The notes: generated by a model not told the origin, from the sequence alone. A stretch of DNA of 64,000 nt from Bacillota bacterium (GCA_023400985.1 JAEXEN010000030.1:38632-102631); one strand, 5' to 3'; shown: positions 33,757-42,598, counted from the first letter of the stretch. A program made the numbers and translations.

Positions 33757-34263
33757 CTATCGGTGATCCTTATGCTCCGCCGCGCATTCGTTTTTTCTGC
33801 CGAGGAGCATGGCAAGCCCGTGCTCGAGGGCTGGCAGCACGGGGAGAAGGTTTTCCTTCACCGCCTTGGGGCTGCCCGGAAGGTTAACGATGAGGGAACT
33901 TTTCCGTATCCCCGCGGCCGCGCGGGAAAGCATGGCCCTGTCGGTAACGGTCATGCTCGCGTAACGCATGGCCTCGGGTATGCCCGGCACTGCGCGCTCG
34001 CACACGGCGAGCGTCGCCTCCGGCGTGACGTCACGCGGGCTGAAGCCCGTCCCGCCCGTCGTGAGGATGAGGTTTATATGGAGCTCGTCCGCGTGCCGTT
34101 TGAGCTCCACCTCGATCCTTTCTCTCTCGTCGGGCACTATGGAAGCGGCTTTGACATCGTACCCCGCCTCCTTTAAAAGCTCGGCGGCAAGCGGGCCCGC
34201 AGTATCCTCGCGCTCGCCCCTAAATCCCTTGTCACTTACGGTGATGACGGATGCCGTATACAT
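33757..34263 (-). CDS. mog: Molybdopterin adenylyltransferase (MogA/MoaB family)
   Basis: A 168-aa protein that activates molybdopterin by adenylation. It shows ASVITVSDKGFRGEREDTAG, NLILTTGGTGFSPRDVTPEA (substrate loop TTGGTG) and IVNLPGSPKAVKENLLPVLP. The ATG at 34263 follows AAAAGGAGGCGCCCCC. It sits directly after modC and partners the MoeA-like protein at 37104-38132. Confidence 0.92.
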   Translation of the reverse strand: MYTASVITVSDKGFRGEREDTAGPLAAELLKEAGYDVKAASIVPDERERIEVELKRHADELHINLILTTGGTGFSPRDVTPEATLAVCERAVPGIPEAMRYASMTVTDRAMLSRAAAGIRKSSLIVNLPGSPKAVKENLLPVLPALEHGLAMLLGRKNECAAEHKDHR

Positions 34264-34277
34264 GGGGGCGCCTCCTT

Positions 34278-35339
34278 TTATTTCAGTAACATAATATCCT
34301 CGGGACGTATAAAGACCTCGGCCGACGCGCCCACAATAAATTGGTCTGCAAGTTCCTTTTGCGTCTCCACGCGTATTTCGGCGTAGTCCGAATCCGTTAA
34401 GGCGTTTTCGGGGCGCAGCACGGCGATATGGGAAAAAACGTCCTCCACGGCGCGCTCCACGCGGCATTTGACGCGGTTGCCGCCCTCTGTATCCGAAAGG
34501 CGCAGGTTGTGCGCCCGCACGCCGATGAAGGAAACGTCCTCCGGCACCCTGCGGCCGCAGTCGAGCTCGACGCCCCAATCGGCGGCATACACGCTGTTCT
34601 CCCCCACGCGCTTCGCGCGCGAGAAGTTTTTGCAGCCGGAAAGGAGCGCCGCGGAGAGCGTTTTCGGCTCCGTGAAGAGGGATTTCACATGCACGACGGG
34701 CTCGGTCTTGCCGTTTTGCATGACGCACACGCTTTGGCTCAATCGATATACCTCGTCGCGGCTATGCGAAACGTAAAGCGTCGTGCCGGGAAACGCGCTC
34801 AAGGTATCCATAAGTTCCTGTTCGAGCTTCCATTTCAAATAGCTGTCGAGCGCGGCGAAAGGCTCGTCCAGCATCAAAACGCCCGGCTCCCCCGCGAGGA
34901 TGCGCGCGAGCGCCACGCGCTGAGCCTGTCCGCCCGAAAGTTCGTTGGGATAGTGCCTTTCCAAGCCCTCTAGGCGGAATGCGTGCACGATGCGCTTGAG
35001 CTTTTCCTCCTTCACGGCTCTTCCCCTTTCGCGCGAAAGTCCCGTAAGTATGTTTTTTTCCACCGTCATATTGGGGAAAAGCGCATAGTTTTGGAACAAA
35101 AGCCCCACGCGCCGCTTCTGTGGGGAAAGGTTTATTTTGCACTCGGAATCGAAAAACGTCACGCCGTCGGCGACGATGAAGCCCTCGTCCGGTTTCACCA
35201 CGCCCGCGATGCATTTTAAAGTAAGGCTTTTCCCGCAGCCGGATGCGCCGAGGAGCGCCATCACACCGTTTTTTGCCTCAAAATTCACATCGAGCGTAAA
35301 ATCCGGGTATCTTTTTTTGATGTTTACGCTTATCGCCAT
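34278..35339 (-). CDS. modC: Molybdate importer ATPase ModC
   Basis: A 353-aa ATPase: Walker A GASGCGKSLTLK, VGLLFQNYALFPNMTVEKNI, signature LSGGQAQRVALARIL, Walker B VLMLDEPFAALD, and a C-terminal TOBE-like regulatory domain from about 240 (FIGVRAHNLRLSD...VFIRPEDIMLL). The start at 35339 shares a base with the modB stop (TGATG). It powers ModB/ModA molybdate uptake for the cofactor genes around it. Confidence 0.92.
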   Translation of the reverse strand: MAISVNIKKRYPDFTLDVNFEAKNGVMALLGASGCGKSLTLKCIAGVVKPDEGFIVADGVTFFDSECKINLSPQKRRVGLLFQNYALFPNMTVEKNILTGLSRERGRAVKEEKLKRIVHAFRLEGLERHYPNELSGGQAQRVALARILAGEPGVLMLDEPFAALDSYLKWKLEQELMDTLSAFPGTTLYVSHSRDEVYRLSQSVCVMQNGKTEPVVHVKSLFTEPKTLSAALLSGCKNFSRAKRVGENSVYAADWGVELDCGRRVPEDVSFIGVRAHNLRLSDTEGGNRVKCRVERAVEDVFSHIAVLRPENALTDSDYAEIRVETQKELADQFIVGASAEVFIRPEDIMLLK

Positions 35340-36025
35340 CAGAAGCCCTCCCGCGCACGGGCTGCGCCGGGGCTGCGCCGCTTTTCCAACAGGTTTACGG
35401 CAACGAGCACAACAAACGAAATGGCGAGATTGATGAACACCCATTTGTAGGCAAGCTCATCGTTGCCCTCGCGCCAGAGCTGATAAACGGTGGTGGAGAT
35501 GGTAGCCGTTCTCCCCGGGATATAGCCCGATACCATGCTGGTCGCGCCATATTCGCCTAAAGCCCTGGCAAACGCAAGCACCGTACCCGCCAAGATCCCC
35601 TGCTTGCAGTTGGGCAAAAGTATGCGCCAAAAGATATACGTATTGGAAAGCCCCAGCGTTTTACCCGAATAGACAAGGTTTTGATCAACCGCCTCCAAAG
35701 CGCCGCGCACGGTACGGTACATGAGTGGCAGCGCCACGATGCCCGTGGCGAAGATGGAAGCGTACCATGTCATGGCCACCTTTAAATCGAACCACTTAAG
35801 CAAAAGAGAGCCGGCGGGGCCGTTGGGGCCGATGGTCTTCAACAGGAAAAAGCCCACGACCGTGGGTGGCAGCACCATGGGGAGCGTGAGCACGCAATCG
35901 AGTACACCCTTTATGATACGCGGCGTTTTCGCCACATAGTAAGCGAGAAAAATGCCTAAAAAGAAGATGATCGCCGTGGAAATGAGCGATATACGCAAGG
36001 AGTTGAAAAGAGGAAACAGATCCAT
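35339..36025 (-). CDS. modB: Molybdate importer permease ModB
   Basis: A 228-aa permease with about five helices. LTLPMVLPPTVVGFFLL and the EAA-loop region YSGKTLGLSNTYIFWRILLP, then GTVLAFARALGEYGATSMVS, are typical of ModB. The ATG at 36025 (MDLFPLFNSLRIS) follows AAAGGAGGCCTAAA. modA lies 150 nt upstream and modC overlaps the end. Confidence 0.93.
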   Translation of the reverse strand: MDLFPLFNSLRISLISTAIIFFLGIFLAYYVAKTPRIIKGVLDCVLTLPMVLPPTVVGFFLLKTIGPNGPAGSLLLKWFDLKVAMTWYASIFATGIVALPLMYRTVRGALEAVDQNLVYSGKTLGLSNTYIFWRILLPNCKQGILAGTVLAFARALGEYGATSMVSGYIPGRTATISTTVYQLWREGNDELAYKWVFINLAISFVVLVAVNLLEKRRSPGAARAREGF

Positions 36026-36175
36026 TTTAGGCCTCCTTTCTTTGAAAAAGCGGGCCGCCGACAAAGACAGCGCTTCATCCGCGGCCCATTTCATTGTATA
36101 CCATTCCCTTAGGGGAAGGGAAGCATGAAAGTAGGGGGATCAGAAACTTTGCGGTTCGATACCCCTTCTATTTTC

Positions 36176-37066
36176 TTACCTTTCGGGGATGCCGAAGCCG
36201 ATGTCCATGAATACCGCGGAGCATGCGTCGGTCTTGAGGAAGTCGAGGAATGCCGCGGCGGCCTCGGGGTTTTGAGATGTCTTTAAGACTGCGGCGGGAT
36301 AGCTGACGGGCTTATGGCTGCCCTCGGGTGCGGCGGCGACCACCGTCACACCGTCCGAAGTAGCCGCATCGGAAATGTACACGACGCCGCAGTCCACAGC
36401 GCCGGTCTCCACCTGCGTAAGAACCTCCTTCACGTTGGTGCCGAAGGAGATCTTCTTTTCGTCGTTGAGCTTATCCCAAACTCCCATGTAGGTGAATACA
36501 TCCTGCGAGTACTGGCCTACCGGCACGTCGGAGTTGCCGAGCGCGATGAGGCCCACCTTATCGGTTGCTACATCGTCAAAGGAGGTGATGCCCTTTGCAG
36601 AACCGTTCGGGACGATGAGCACCACGGTGTTGGTCACAAGGTTGAAGCGCGTGGCTGCGTCCACAAAATCGAGGCTTTCGGTGTTGACGTCGGCTGCGGC
36701 GGTTATGTCGAGCTGGTTCATCTGGAGCTGGCCCGCGGAAATGAACGCATCGGCCTCCGCGCCTTCCTGTATCTGCGTCTTAAGCGTACCGCTGGAATCG
36801 AAGTTGAACACGAGCGTCACATTGGGTGCGACTTGCTTATACATTTCCGCGATCTGATTGAGCGACTCCGTCATGGAAGCGGCGGCGAAGATGGTGAGTT
36901 CAACAGGCTCCGCCGTGGGCTCGGGCGTGGGCGCTTCCGTCGGCGCGACCGTAGGCGCAACGGTAGGCTCGGGCGTGGGTTCCGCGGGAGCCGCGGTGCA
37001 GCCGCCCAGCATGGCGGCGGTCATAGCGCAAGCAAGGCAAAGCGCTAAAACGGGTTTCTTGTTCAT
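36176..37066 (-). CDS. modA: Molybdate-binding lipoprotein ModA
   Basis: A 296-aa lipoprotein with lipobox LGGC, a low-complexity Pro/Thr/Glu linker (APAEPTPEPTVAPTVAPTEA and on), and the ModA core: LTIFAAASMTESLNQIAEMY (oxyanion-binding Ser), FNFDSSGTLKTQIQEGAEAD, and VDCGVVYISDAATSDG. The ATG at 37066 follows AAAGGAGAATTTTTCAA. The repeat-like linker probably spaces the binding domain from the membrane. Confidence 0.94.
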   Translation of the reverse strand: MNKKPVLALCLACAMTAAMLGGCTAAPAEPTPEPTVAPTVAPTEAPTPEPTAEPVELTIFAAASMTESLNQIAEMYKQVAPNVTLVFNFDSSGTLKTQIQEGAEADAFISAGQLQMNQLDITAAADVNTESLDFVDAATRFNLVTNTVVLIVPNGSAKGITSFDDVATDKVGLIALGNSDVPVGQYSQDVFTYMGVWDKLNDEKKISFGTNVKEVLTQVETGAVDCGVVYISDAATSDGVTVVAAAPEGSHKPVSYPAAVLKTSQNPEAAAAFLDFLKTDACSAVFMDIGFGIPER

Positions 37067-37103
37067 TTGAAAAATTCTCCTTTTTAAATGATTGGGCATT
37101 TCT

Positions 37104-38132
37104 TTATCGGGAGCCTTTCCCGAAGCCGCAGTTGGGGAACGTGCATACGGGGCAACCTAGACACAGCCCGCCGTTGCCAAGCGTAGTGATATCCTTTCTT
37201 GACACGCGCACGCCCGCCGCGATCCGCGGCAAAACGATATCGAATATAGTGGCCTTTGCGTACATGACGCAGCCGGGCAGGCCCATCACGGGCACGCCGT
37301 CCTCGTAATACCCCAGCAAAAACATGGCGCCTGGCAGAACGGGCGCGCCGTAGGTGACAATATTTGCACCGCTTTTTTTGATGGCGGCAGGGGTCATATC
37401 ATCGGGATCGACGCTCATGCCGCCCGTACAGAGCACCACATCCACGCCTTTTTCACGCACCTTGCGGATGGCGCTTTCGATGTGCTCGATTTCGTCGTCG
37501 CTCACCTCGTGCGCAACCGTTTCAATGCCGTAGGCCTTGAGCTTTTCTATGACGACGGGCGTGAACGTATCCTGAATGCGGCCGTGAAACACCTCGTTTC
37601 CGGTCGTTACGATGCCCGCGGTGTTTAGCCTGAACGGCAGTATCTCCAGTAGCGGCTTATCGCCCGCAATGCATTCCGCCTCCTCAATGCGCGATTTATC
37701 GATGACGAGCGGTATCACGCGCGTGCCGCAAAGCTTATCCCCTTTTTTTACGGGGGTCAGGCTGTGCCGCGTGGCAATCATGACCTCTTCGACGTCGTTT
37801 ACGGCGTCAAGCCGGGTAACGTCCACATGAAAAAGGCCGTCGATCTCGGAAAACAGCTCAATCTTTCCCTCGCTTACTTCGCCTTCGCGCATAAAGTCGT
37901 TTCTGCACAGCGCAACGAGGCGCTCTGCGGCGTCGTTTTCATGGAGCTTGGTTTCATCGACCTCCCAAACATAAAGGCGGTCCTTCCCCATGGCAAGAAG
38001 AAGCGGTATGTCCTCCTCCGTGACGACATGCCCCTTTTTGAACTGCACACCCTTCATCTGATCCTTGACGATGCGCGTATGGTCGTGGCAAAGCACATGC
38101 CCCACGGCGTTTTTAGTCTCAATATATTTCAT
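37104..38132 (-). CDS. MoeA-like molybdopterin-binding protein with Cys-rich tail
   Basis: A 342-aa protein. Residues about 165-310 form the MPT-binding domain seen in MoeA/MogA (NTAGIVTTGNEVFHGRIQDT; DVVLCTGGMSVDPDDMTPAA; GVPVMGLPGCVMYAKATIFD). The N-terminal part differs from standard MoeA domains, and the protein is shorter than MoeA (about 400). The tail CLGCPVCTFPNCGFGKGSR has four Cys in a C-x2-C-x2-C-x5-C pattern that could bind a metal or Fe-S cluster. It probably works in molybdate insertion. Confidence 0.82.
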   Translation of the reverse strand: MKYIETKNAVGHVLCHDHTRIVKDQMKGVQFKKGHVVTEEDIPLLLAMGKDRLYVWEVDETKLHENDAAERLVALCRNDFMREGEVSEGKIELFSEIDGLFHVDVTRLDAVNDVEEVMIATRHSLTPVKKGDKLCGTRVIPLVIDKSRIEEAECIAGDKPLLEILPFRLNTAGIVTTGNEVFHGRIQDTFTPVVIEKLKAYGIETVAHEVSDDEIEHIESAIRKVREKGVDVVLCTGGMSVDPDDMTPAAIKKSGANIVTYGAPVLPGAMFLLGYYEDGVPVMGLPGCVMYAKATIFDIVLPRIAAGVRVSRKDITTLGNGGLCLGCPVCTFPNCGFGKGSR

Positions 38133-38147
38133 GGCATAATAATAGCA

Positions 38148-38167
38148 TTGTTCTCGCGCAAGAACAA
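38148..38167 (-). promoter_or_regulatory. Palindromic operator-like site upstream of the moeA-like gene
   Basis: TTGTTCT and AGAACAA form perfect 7-bp arms around CGCGCA, 16 bp upstream of the start codon of the gene at 37104-38132. It looks like a dimeric regulator site or a small hairpin in the leader. Confidence 0.5.
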
Positions 38168-38213
38168 CGCTTTTTTATGCTCTACTAAAAATTTTTTTGG
38201 TAAATAATGGAAT

Positions 38214-38645
38214 TTAAACGATCTCGATAGTATCGCCCGCGCGTATTTCGCCCTCTTCGAGCACCTTCACGAAAATGCCCTCGCGCGGCATCACGCAATT
38301 GCCGATCTTCTTATAGATCTCGCAATGCTGATGACATTCCTTGCCGACCTGCGTCACCTCCACAAGCGCGCTGCCGAGGCGGAGTTTCGTGCCCACGGGA
38401 AGCGTATAGAGCTCGATACCCGCCGTGGTAACGTTTTCGGCGAATTTGCCGGGCGTAAGATCCGTACCGCCCATGGCGGTCATTTTATCGATGCTTTCCT
38501 GCGCGAGTAGGCTTATCTGGCGGTGCCAGTTCCCTGCGTGCGCGTCGCCCATGATGCCGTAGTCTATTTTAAGCTGCGCCTTTCCTACGGGCTGCTTGAA
38601 CGTGCCCTTTTTGAGGCTTATGTTGACGGAAACGATGCTCGGCAA
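38214..38645 (-). CDS. MOSC domain protein
   Basis: A 143-aa single MOSC domain, the beta-barrel of molybdenum cofactor sulfurases and YiiM-type enzymes. IDYGIMGDAHAGNWHRQISL, GKFAENVTTAGIELYTLPVG and VGKECHQHCEIYKKIGNCVM are visible; the Cys residues in the last segment include the expected conserved one. It lies between moaA and the moeA-like gene, so a role in cofactor transfer or sulfuration of the xanthine-dehydrogenase-type enzymes at 54.7-61.3 kb is plausible. Confidence 0.9.
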   Translation of the reverse strand: MPSIVSVNISLKKGTFKQPVGKAQLKIDYGIMGDAHAGNWHRQISLLAQESIDKMTAMGGTDLTPGKFAENVTTAGIELYTLPVGTKLRLGSALVEVTQVGKECHQHCEIYKKIGNCVMPREGIFVKVLEEGEIRAGDTIEIV

Positions 38646-38649
38646 CGCG

Positions 38650-39609
38650 TTATCCTCCGATCCTGCTCATGTTCTTTTCCGATACGAAAGCGTTCAAATC
38701 ATGCTCTTTGGGTTTACATAAAACGGCATTTTGCATGAGCGCCGCAAGTGCCGCATCGTCTTCGTTTCGGAGCGCATCCTTTAGGGATATCTCCAGATTG
38801 CTGCCCAAACACGGGCGAAGCGTGCCGTCGCTCATCACGCGCACGCGGTTGCAGCTTGCGCAAAACTTATGCGAAAGTGGGCTTATGAAGCCGACCCTTC
38901 CTAAAAAGCCCTCCGCCGTATACTCCTTCGCGGGCTGATTTTCGCTTCTTGGCGGGAGCGGCGTTAAATACGGGTGTGATGAGAGTATTTCATCCGTGGG
39001 GATGCGCGCATCTGCATCGAAGCGGTTGCCGATGGGCATGAGCTCGATAAAGCGCACGTCTATGGGCTTTTCTTTAGCTAGGGAAATAAAATCGTCGATC
39101 TCGTCATCATTCACGCCACGTATGAGCACGACGTTGAACTTTAGGGGAGTAAGCTCCGAAAGAAGCGCCTCGTCGATACCTTTCAGCACGCGCTTCAGTT
39201 CCCCGCCGCCCGTCAGCTCGCGGTAACGCTCTTCCTTTAAGGAATCGAGGCTGATGTTCAACCGGTCGAGTCCCAGGCTCTTGAGCTTCCCCGCTCGGCC
39301 AGAAAGATGCTGGGCGTTCGTGGTCATGGCAAGCTCGCGTATTCCACGTACCGCCTTGACGCCTGATGTGATCTCCTCCAAGTCCTTTCGGAGCATGGGC
39401 TCGCCGCCCGTAAGGCGCACCTTCGTAACGCCGAGATCCGCCATGACGCGGACGATACGAATGATATCCGGGGCCGAAAGCTCCTCCGCCTTGGGGCAAA
39501 GGCCTTGGGATGCACGACAATAGGCGCACTTGAGCGTGCACCTTTCCGTAATAGAAAGCCGAAGATAGCCGATATCGCGGCCGAATGTATCCTGCAAAGC
39601 CGCCTCCAA
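38650..39609 (-). CDS. moaA: GTP 3',8-cyclase MoaA
   Basis: The radical SAM enzyme of the first step of molybdopterin synthesis, 319 aa. N-terminal cluster CTLKCAYC (Cx3Cx2C), LTGGEPMLRKDLEEI, and a second Fe-S cluster region with FCASCNRVRVMSDGTLRPC; the C-terminus ends MSRIGG with the Gly-Gly needed for activity. It is 4 nt downstream of moaC. Confidence 0.95.
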   Translation of the reverse strand: MEAALQDTFGRDIGYLRLSITERCTLKCAYCRASQGLCPKAEELSAPDIIRIVRVMADLGVTKVRLTGGEPMLRKDLEEITSGVKAVRGIRELAMTTNAQHLSGRAGKLKSLGLDRLNISLDSLKEERYRELTGGGELKRVLKGIDEALLSELTPLKFNVVLIRGVNDDEIDDFISLAKEKPIDVRFIELMPIGNRFDADARIPTDEILSSHPYLTPLPPRSENQPAKEYTAEGFLGRVGFISPLSHKFCASCNRVRVMSDGTLRPCLGSNLEISLKDALRNEDDAALAALMQNAVLCKPKEHDLNAFVSEKNMSRIGG

Positions 39610-39613
39610 ATTA

Positions 39614-40102
39614 TTACAATTGAATATCCTTACGCTTATATTCGCCCGACGCGCCGCCGGATTTTGAAAGAAGGCAGGTTTCGCGCACGGTCATGCCGCG
39701 GTCGACCGCCTTGCACATATCGTAGACCGTGAGCGCAGCAACGCTTGCCGCGGTGAGCGCCTCCATTTCGACGCCCGTACGGTAAACGCACGCGACCGTC
39801 GCCGTGATGCGGACGCGGCCAGGCGGCTCGGGCATGAGTTCGACCAAAACGGACTCTATGGGAAGCGGATGGCATAGGGGGATGAGCTCGCTCGTTTTTT
39901 TTGCAGCCATGATGCCCGCCACGCGCGCCACAGCGAAAACGTCGCCCTTGGGGATGCCGTTTGCGACGATCAGCGCAAGCGTTTCGGGCCTCATCTCCAC
40001 GACGCTTTGCGCTATGGCCTCGCGGCGCGCAGATTCCTTGGCGCTCACGTCCACCATGCGTGCGGCTCCCTTTTTATCGAGATGCGTAAGCTCTTTTTCC
40101 AT
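39614..40102 (-). CDS. moaC: Cyclic pyranopterin monophosphate synthase MoaC
   Basis: MoaC converts the MoaA product into cPMP. This 162-aa protein has ARMVDVSAKESARREAIAQS, KKTSELIPLCHPLPIESVLV (catalytic region) and GVEMEALTAASVAALTVYDM with CKAVDRGM. The ATG at 40102 follows TAGGAGCGGAT. It is the first gene of the leftward molybdenum set and is divergent from the WYL regulator. Confidence 0.95.
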   Translation of the reverse strand: MEKELTHLDKKGAARMVDVSAKESARREAIAQSVVEMRPETLALIVANGIPKGDVFAVARVAGIMAAKKTSELIPLCHPLPIESVLVELMPEPPGRVRITATVACVYRTGVEMEALTAASVAALTVYDMCKAVDRGMTVRETCLLSKSGGASGEYKRKDIQL

Positions 40103-40201
40103 ATCCGCTCCTAAACCGGTCATTCCTTTTTATTATTTTATCGCAAAGGCACAGCGGAAACAAATCTTTTTAAATATCCCTCCCATGCAGCGCTATAAAT
40201 A

Positions 40202-40217
40202 AGACGTGCAGATGTCA
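40202..40217 (+). promoter_or_regulatory. Operator in the WYL regulator promoter
   Basis: AGACGTGCAGATGTCA lies 12 bp ahead of a TATAAT -10 box (40229-40234) and covers the -35 position. It matches 13 of 16 bases with the site at 41155-41170 before the next operon. Both have GAC...GTC ends. Confidence 0.6.
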
Positions 40218-40252
40218 GGTTTCCCATTTATAATGAAAATGAGGAGTACACA

Positions 40253-41152
40253 ATGCAGATAAACAGGCTTTTTGAAATCATCTACATACTGATGAACAAA
40301 AACACCGTGACCGCGAAGGAGCTCGCAGAGCGCTTTGAGGTATCGCAGCGCACTATTTACCGCGATATCGACACGCTCGCGCTTGCGGGCGTTCCCGTTT
40401 ACACCACGAAGGGAAAGGGCGGCGGCATAAGCCTCATGGAGGATTTTGTGCTGAACAAATCCCTTTTGAGCGAAGCGGAGCAAAACGAGATATTATCCGC
40501 TTTGCAAGGACTTCGCGCCGTGAAGGCCGAAGACGCGGAGGCCGTGCTCGACAAACTTTCAAGCCTGTTCAACAAGAGCACCGTAAGCTGGCTCGAGGTG
40601 GATTTTTCCGATTGGGGCGAGCACAACGGCGAGATATTCCGGCTCGTAAAGACCGCAATCCTCGAAAAAAGAGTGCTCGAATTTTCCTATTACGGCACCA
40701 AAGGGGAAAGAACGCTCCGCCGCATAGAGCCCCTACAGCTTTGGTTTAAGCACCGGGCATGGTACGTAAAGGGTTTTTGCCTTTTAAAGCACGACGTAAG
40801 GATGTTTCGCCTGACCCGCATGGTAGACCCTGTGCTGACAGACGAGGTATTTGCGGAGCGAAAACTTCTTTACGAAACGCCTGCGCCGGTAGAACAAAAA
40901 AAGGAGTATGAGATCGACCTCAAACTCAAAATCGCACCCGAAATGGCCTATCGCGTTTATGACGAATTCGGCGCGGATATGTTCGTAAAAAACGGCGACG
41001 GCAGCTATACCGTAAGCGTCACATGGCCCGAGGACGAATGGGTATACGGTTTTATCCTCTCCTTTGGCGAATACATAGAGGTGCTTGAGCCCGAGCGCAT
41101 CAAAGTTGTGATCAGGGAAAAACTGCAAAAAATTTTAAAGGCCTATTTATAA
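40253..41152 (+). CDS. WYL-domain transcriptional regulator (YafY/DeoR-type HTH)
   Basis: A 299-aa regulator. Residues 1-60 form a DeoR/YafY-type winged helix (VTAKELAERFEVSQRTIYRD then IDTLALAGVPVYTTKGKGGG). Residues about 135-220 are a WYL sensor domain (VLEFSYYGTKGERTLRRIEP, FKHRAWYVKGFCLLKHDVRM), followed by the WCX-type C-terminal part. Such proteins often respond to DNA damage or nucleotide ligands. Shared operators suggest it controls itself and the following three-gene operon. Confidence 0.9.
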   Translation: MQINRLFEIIYILMNKNTVTAKELAERFEVSQRTIYRDIDTLALAGVPVYTTKGKGGGISLMEDFVLNKSLLSEAEQNEILSALQGLRAVKAEDAEAVLDKLSSLFNKSTVSWLEVDFSDWGEHNGEIFRLVKTAILEKRVLEFSYYGTKGERTLRRIEPLQLWFKHRAWYVKGFCLLKHDVRMFRLTRMVDPVLTDEVFAERKLLYETPAPVEQKKEYEIDLKLKIAPEMAYRVYDEFGADMFVKNGDGSYTVSVTWPEDEWVYGFILSFGEYIEVLEPERIKVVIREKLQKILKAYL

Positions 41153-41154
41153 TT

Positions 41155-41170
41155 TGACGCGCAGCTGTCA
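41155..41170 (+). promoter_or_regulatory. Second WYL-type operator before the zinc-ribbon operon
   Basis: TGACGCGCAGCTGTCA (TGAC...GTCA dyad) is followed 13 bp later by TATGCT (41183-41188), the same arrangement as at 40202-40234. It begins just after the regulator's stop codon. Confidence 0.6.
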
Positions 41171-41218
41171 TATTTCACCAATTATGCTATAGGTAAAACA
41201 ACAAAGGAGGCGCAAAAG

Positions 41219-41476
41219 ATGGAAAACATACTCTTTTGCCAAAGCTGCGGGATGCCGTTAAGCGGTACGGAGGAGTACGGCACCGATTCGGACGGCGGCA
41301 AGAACGCCGACTATTGCCGTTACTGCTACGAAAACGGCGCATTCACCACGAACGGCACGATGGAGGAAATGATCGAGATATGCGTGCCGTATTCCAAGGA
41401 GCAATACGGCAGCGAGGACGCGGCAAGAAAAGCTATGCAGGCGTTCTTCCCCACGCTGAAGCGGTGGAAAAAATAA
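41219..41476 (+). CDS. Putative zinc-ribbon protein, 85 aa
   Basis: The N-terminus carries FCQSCGMPLSG and, after about 20 residues, DYCRYCYENGAF. These are two CxxC pairs of a zinc ribbon, as in the small zinc-ribbon family (PF12674 type) often encoded by regulators' neighbours. The rest is a short helix-rich tail ending FFPTLKRWKK. AAGGAGGCGCAAAAG precedes the ATG. It heads the operon with the two genes that follow; function unknown. Confidence 0.85.
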   Translation: MENILFCQSCGMPLSGTEEYGTDSDGGKNADYCRYCYENGAFTTNGTMEEMIEICVPYSKEQYGSEDAARKAMQAFFPTLKRWKK

Positions 41477-41497
41477 ATCGGATCGGAGACAGTCTCA

Positions 41498-42598
41498 ATG
41501 ACAGCCGCAAAATACCGTTACCACATACAGCATCAGGCAGAGCGCTTTGCGTCTCAGATCATCGCCGTACCGGAGGATTATCCGGTACGGCGCGGTCTGC
41601 CCAAGGAGTACCCCGCGCATTTCTCACAGCTTTGCGTACTTGCAAAAAGCGTTTATCTCCATATGGCGCGAGAGCCGGAGGCCTACGGCCTGCCGCTTTT
41701 AGATGCGGAAAGCGGCGATTACAACCTTGCGCGGGACAGCATGCGCACCATCCACCGGTTTGCGGATACGCTCAGCGCCGTGTTTCTATGCGGTACTGTA
41801 CACGACCACGTACTTACCGTACAAAAAGCCGCGTTTACCGCCAAGAGCAAAGCAATACCCAAGCATCGCCTTATACTCGAGAGGCTGCGCGATTTCGGCT
41901 TTGTGTTCTCCGGCCCCGGCGGCGCTCCCACGGAAAATGAGGGCGCGGAATTCTCGGTGGAATTTCCCGACAGCCCGCACATGATCGATACGATAAAGGC
42001 CTACTGCGCATGCTGGGACGCGCTTAAGGACGACCGAAGGGAGTGTAGGCTCCTGCCAAAGGAGTTCCATCACCACTTCTACCGGTTCGACTATAAGATC
42101 ACCGCCGAGCTTTCTCAAATACCTCTGCCAACATGGATTGCGGAGGAGGCGAACTACCTTTGTTATTCGCCGGAGCAAAAGGCCTTCAGCATCGCGTTTT
42201 ATACGTACTCGCTTCGGTACAAGGATTTCAAATTCGACGGCGAATATCATTATAAGTCCAAACGCATCGCGCGCATCGTCGATACGGAATATTCCGCGCT
42301 GGGACGTTCAAAATACCGTTTGACGCTGAAGCTTTCGACTATGGATAACTATCGGGACTTTATCGAACGGCTGCCCTCCTCCTTAAAAGCGCCCTTTGAA
42401 AAGGACAGCTGCACGTATTGCGGCTTTCAAGGGTCTACGAAGGACTTCTGTAAATACCGCCTTCACTGGTCGCTTAACGATCAAGCGCATACTGGCTGCA
42501 TTTACCAATGTTTCTTTTTCGATGATTTCGACGTCGGCATGATCCCCTTTTATTTTAGACTGCTGGAGCTTGAATACGGCCTGACGCCCATGTATTAA
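41498..42598 (+). CDS. Hypothetical 366-aa protein
   Basis: I do not recognise this soluble protein. Visible features are a His/Phe-rich centre (KEFHHHFYRFDYKITAELSQ), a C-terminal Cys pair and more (CTYCGFQGSTKDFCKYRLHW, with CxxC and a later Cys) that could bind zinc, and many aromatic residues. It lies between the zinc-ribbon protein and the DNA glycosylase-like gene, 12 nt from the latter, and is probably expressed with them under the WYL regulator. Confidence 0.75.
   Translation: MTAAKYRYHIQHQAERFASQIIAVPEDYPVRRGLPKEYPAHFSQLCVLAKSVYLHMAREPEAYGLPLLDAESGDYNLARDSMRTIHRFADTLSAVFLCGTVHDHVLTVQKAAFTAKSKAIPKHRLILERLRDFGFVFSGPGGAPTENEGAEFSVEFPDSPHMIDTIKAYCACWDALKDDRRECRLLPKEFHHHFYRFDYKITAELSQIPLPTWIAEEANYLCYSPEQKAFSIAFYTYSLRYKDFKFDGEYHYKSKRIARIVDTEYSALGRSKYRLTLKLSTMDNYRDFIERLPSSLKAPFEKDSCTYCGFQGSTKDFCKYRLHWSLNDQAHTGCIYQCFFFDDFDVGMIPFYFRLLELEYGLTPMY

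Noticed and set aside
36900..37010. Short tandem repeats in the modA gene
   Set aside because: These encode the Pro/Thr/Glu linker after the lipobox and are a common feature of lipoproteins, not a CRISPR or mobile repeat.
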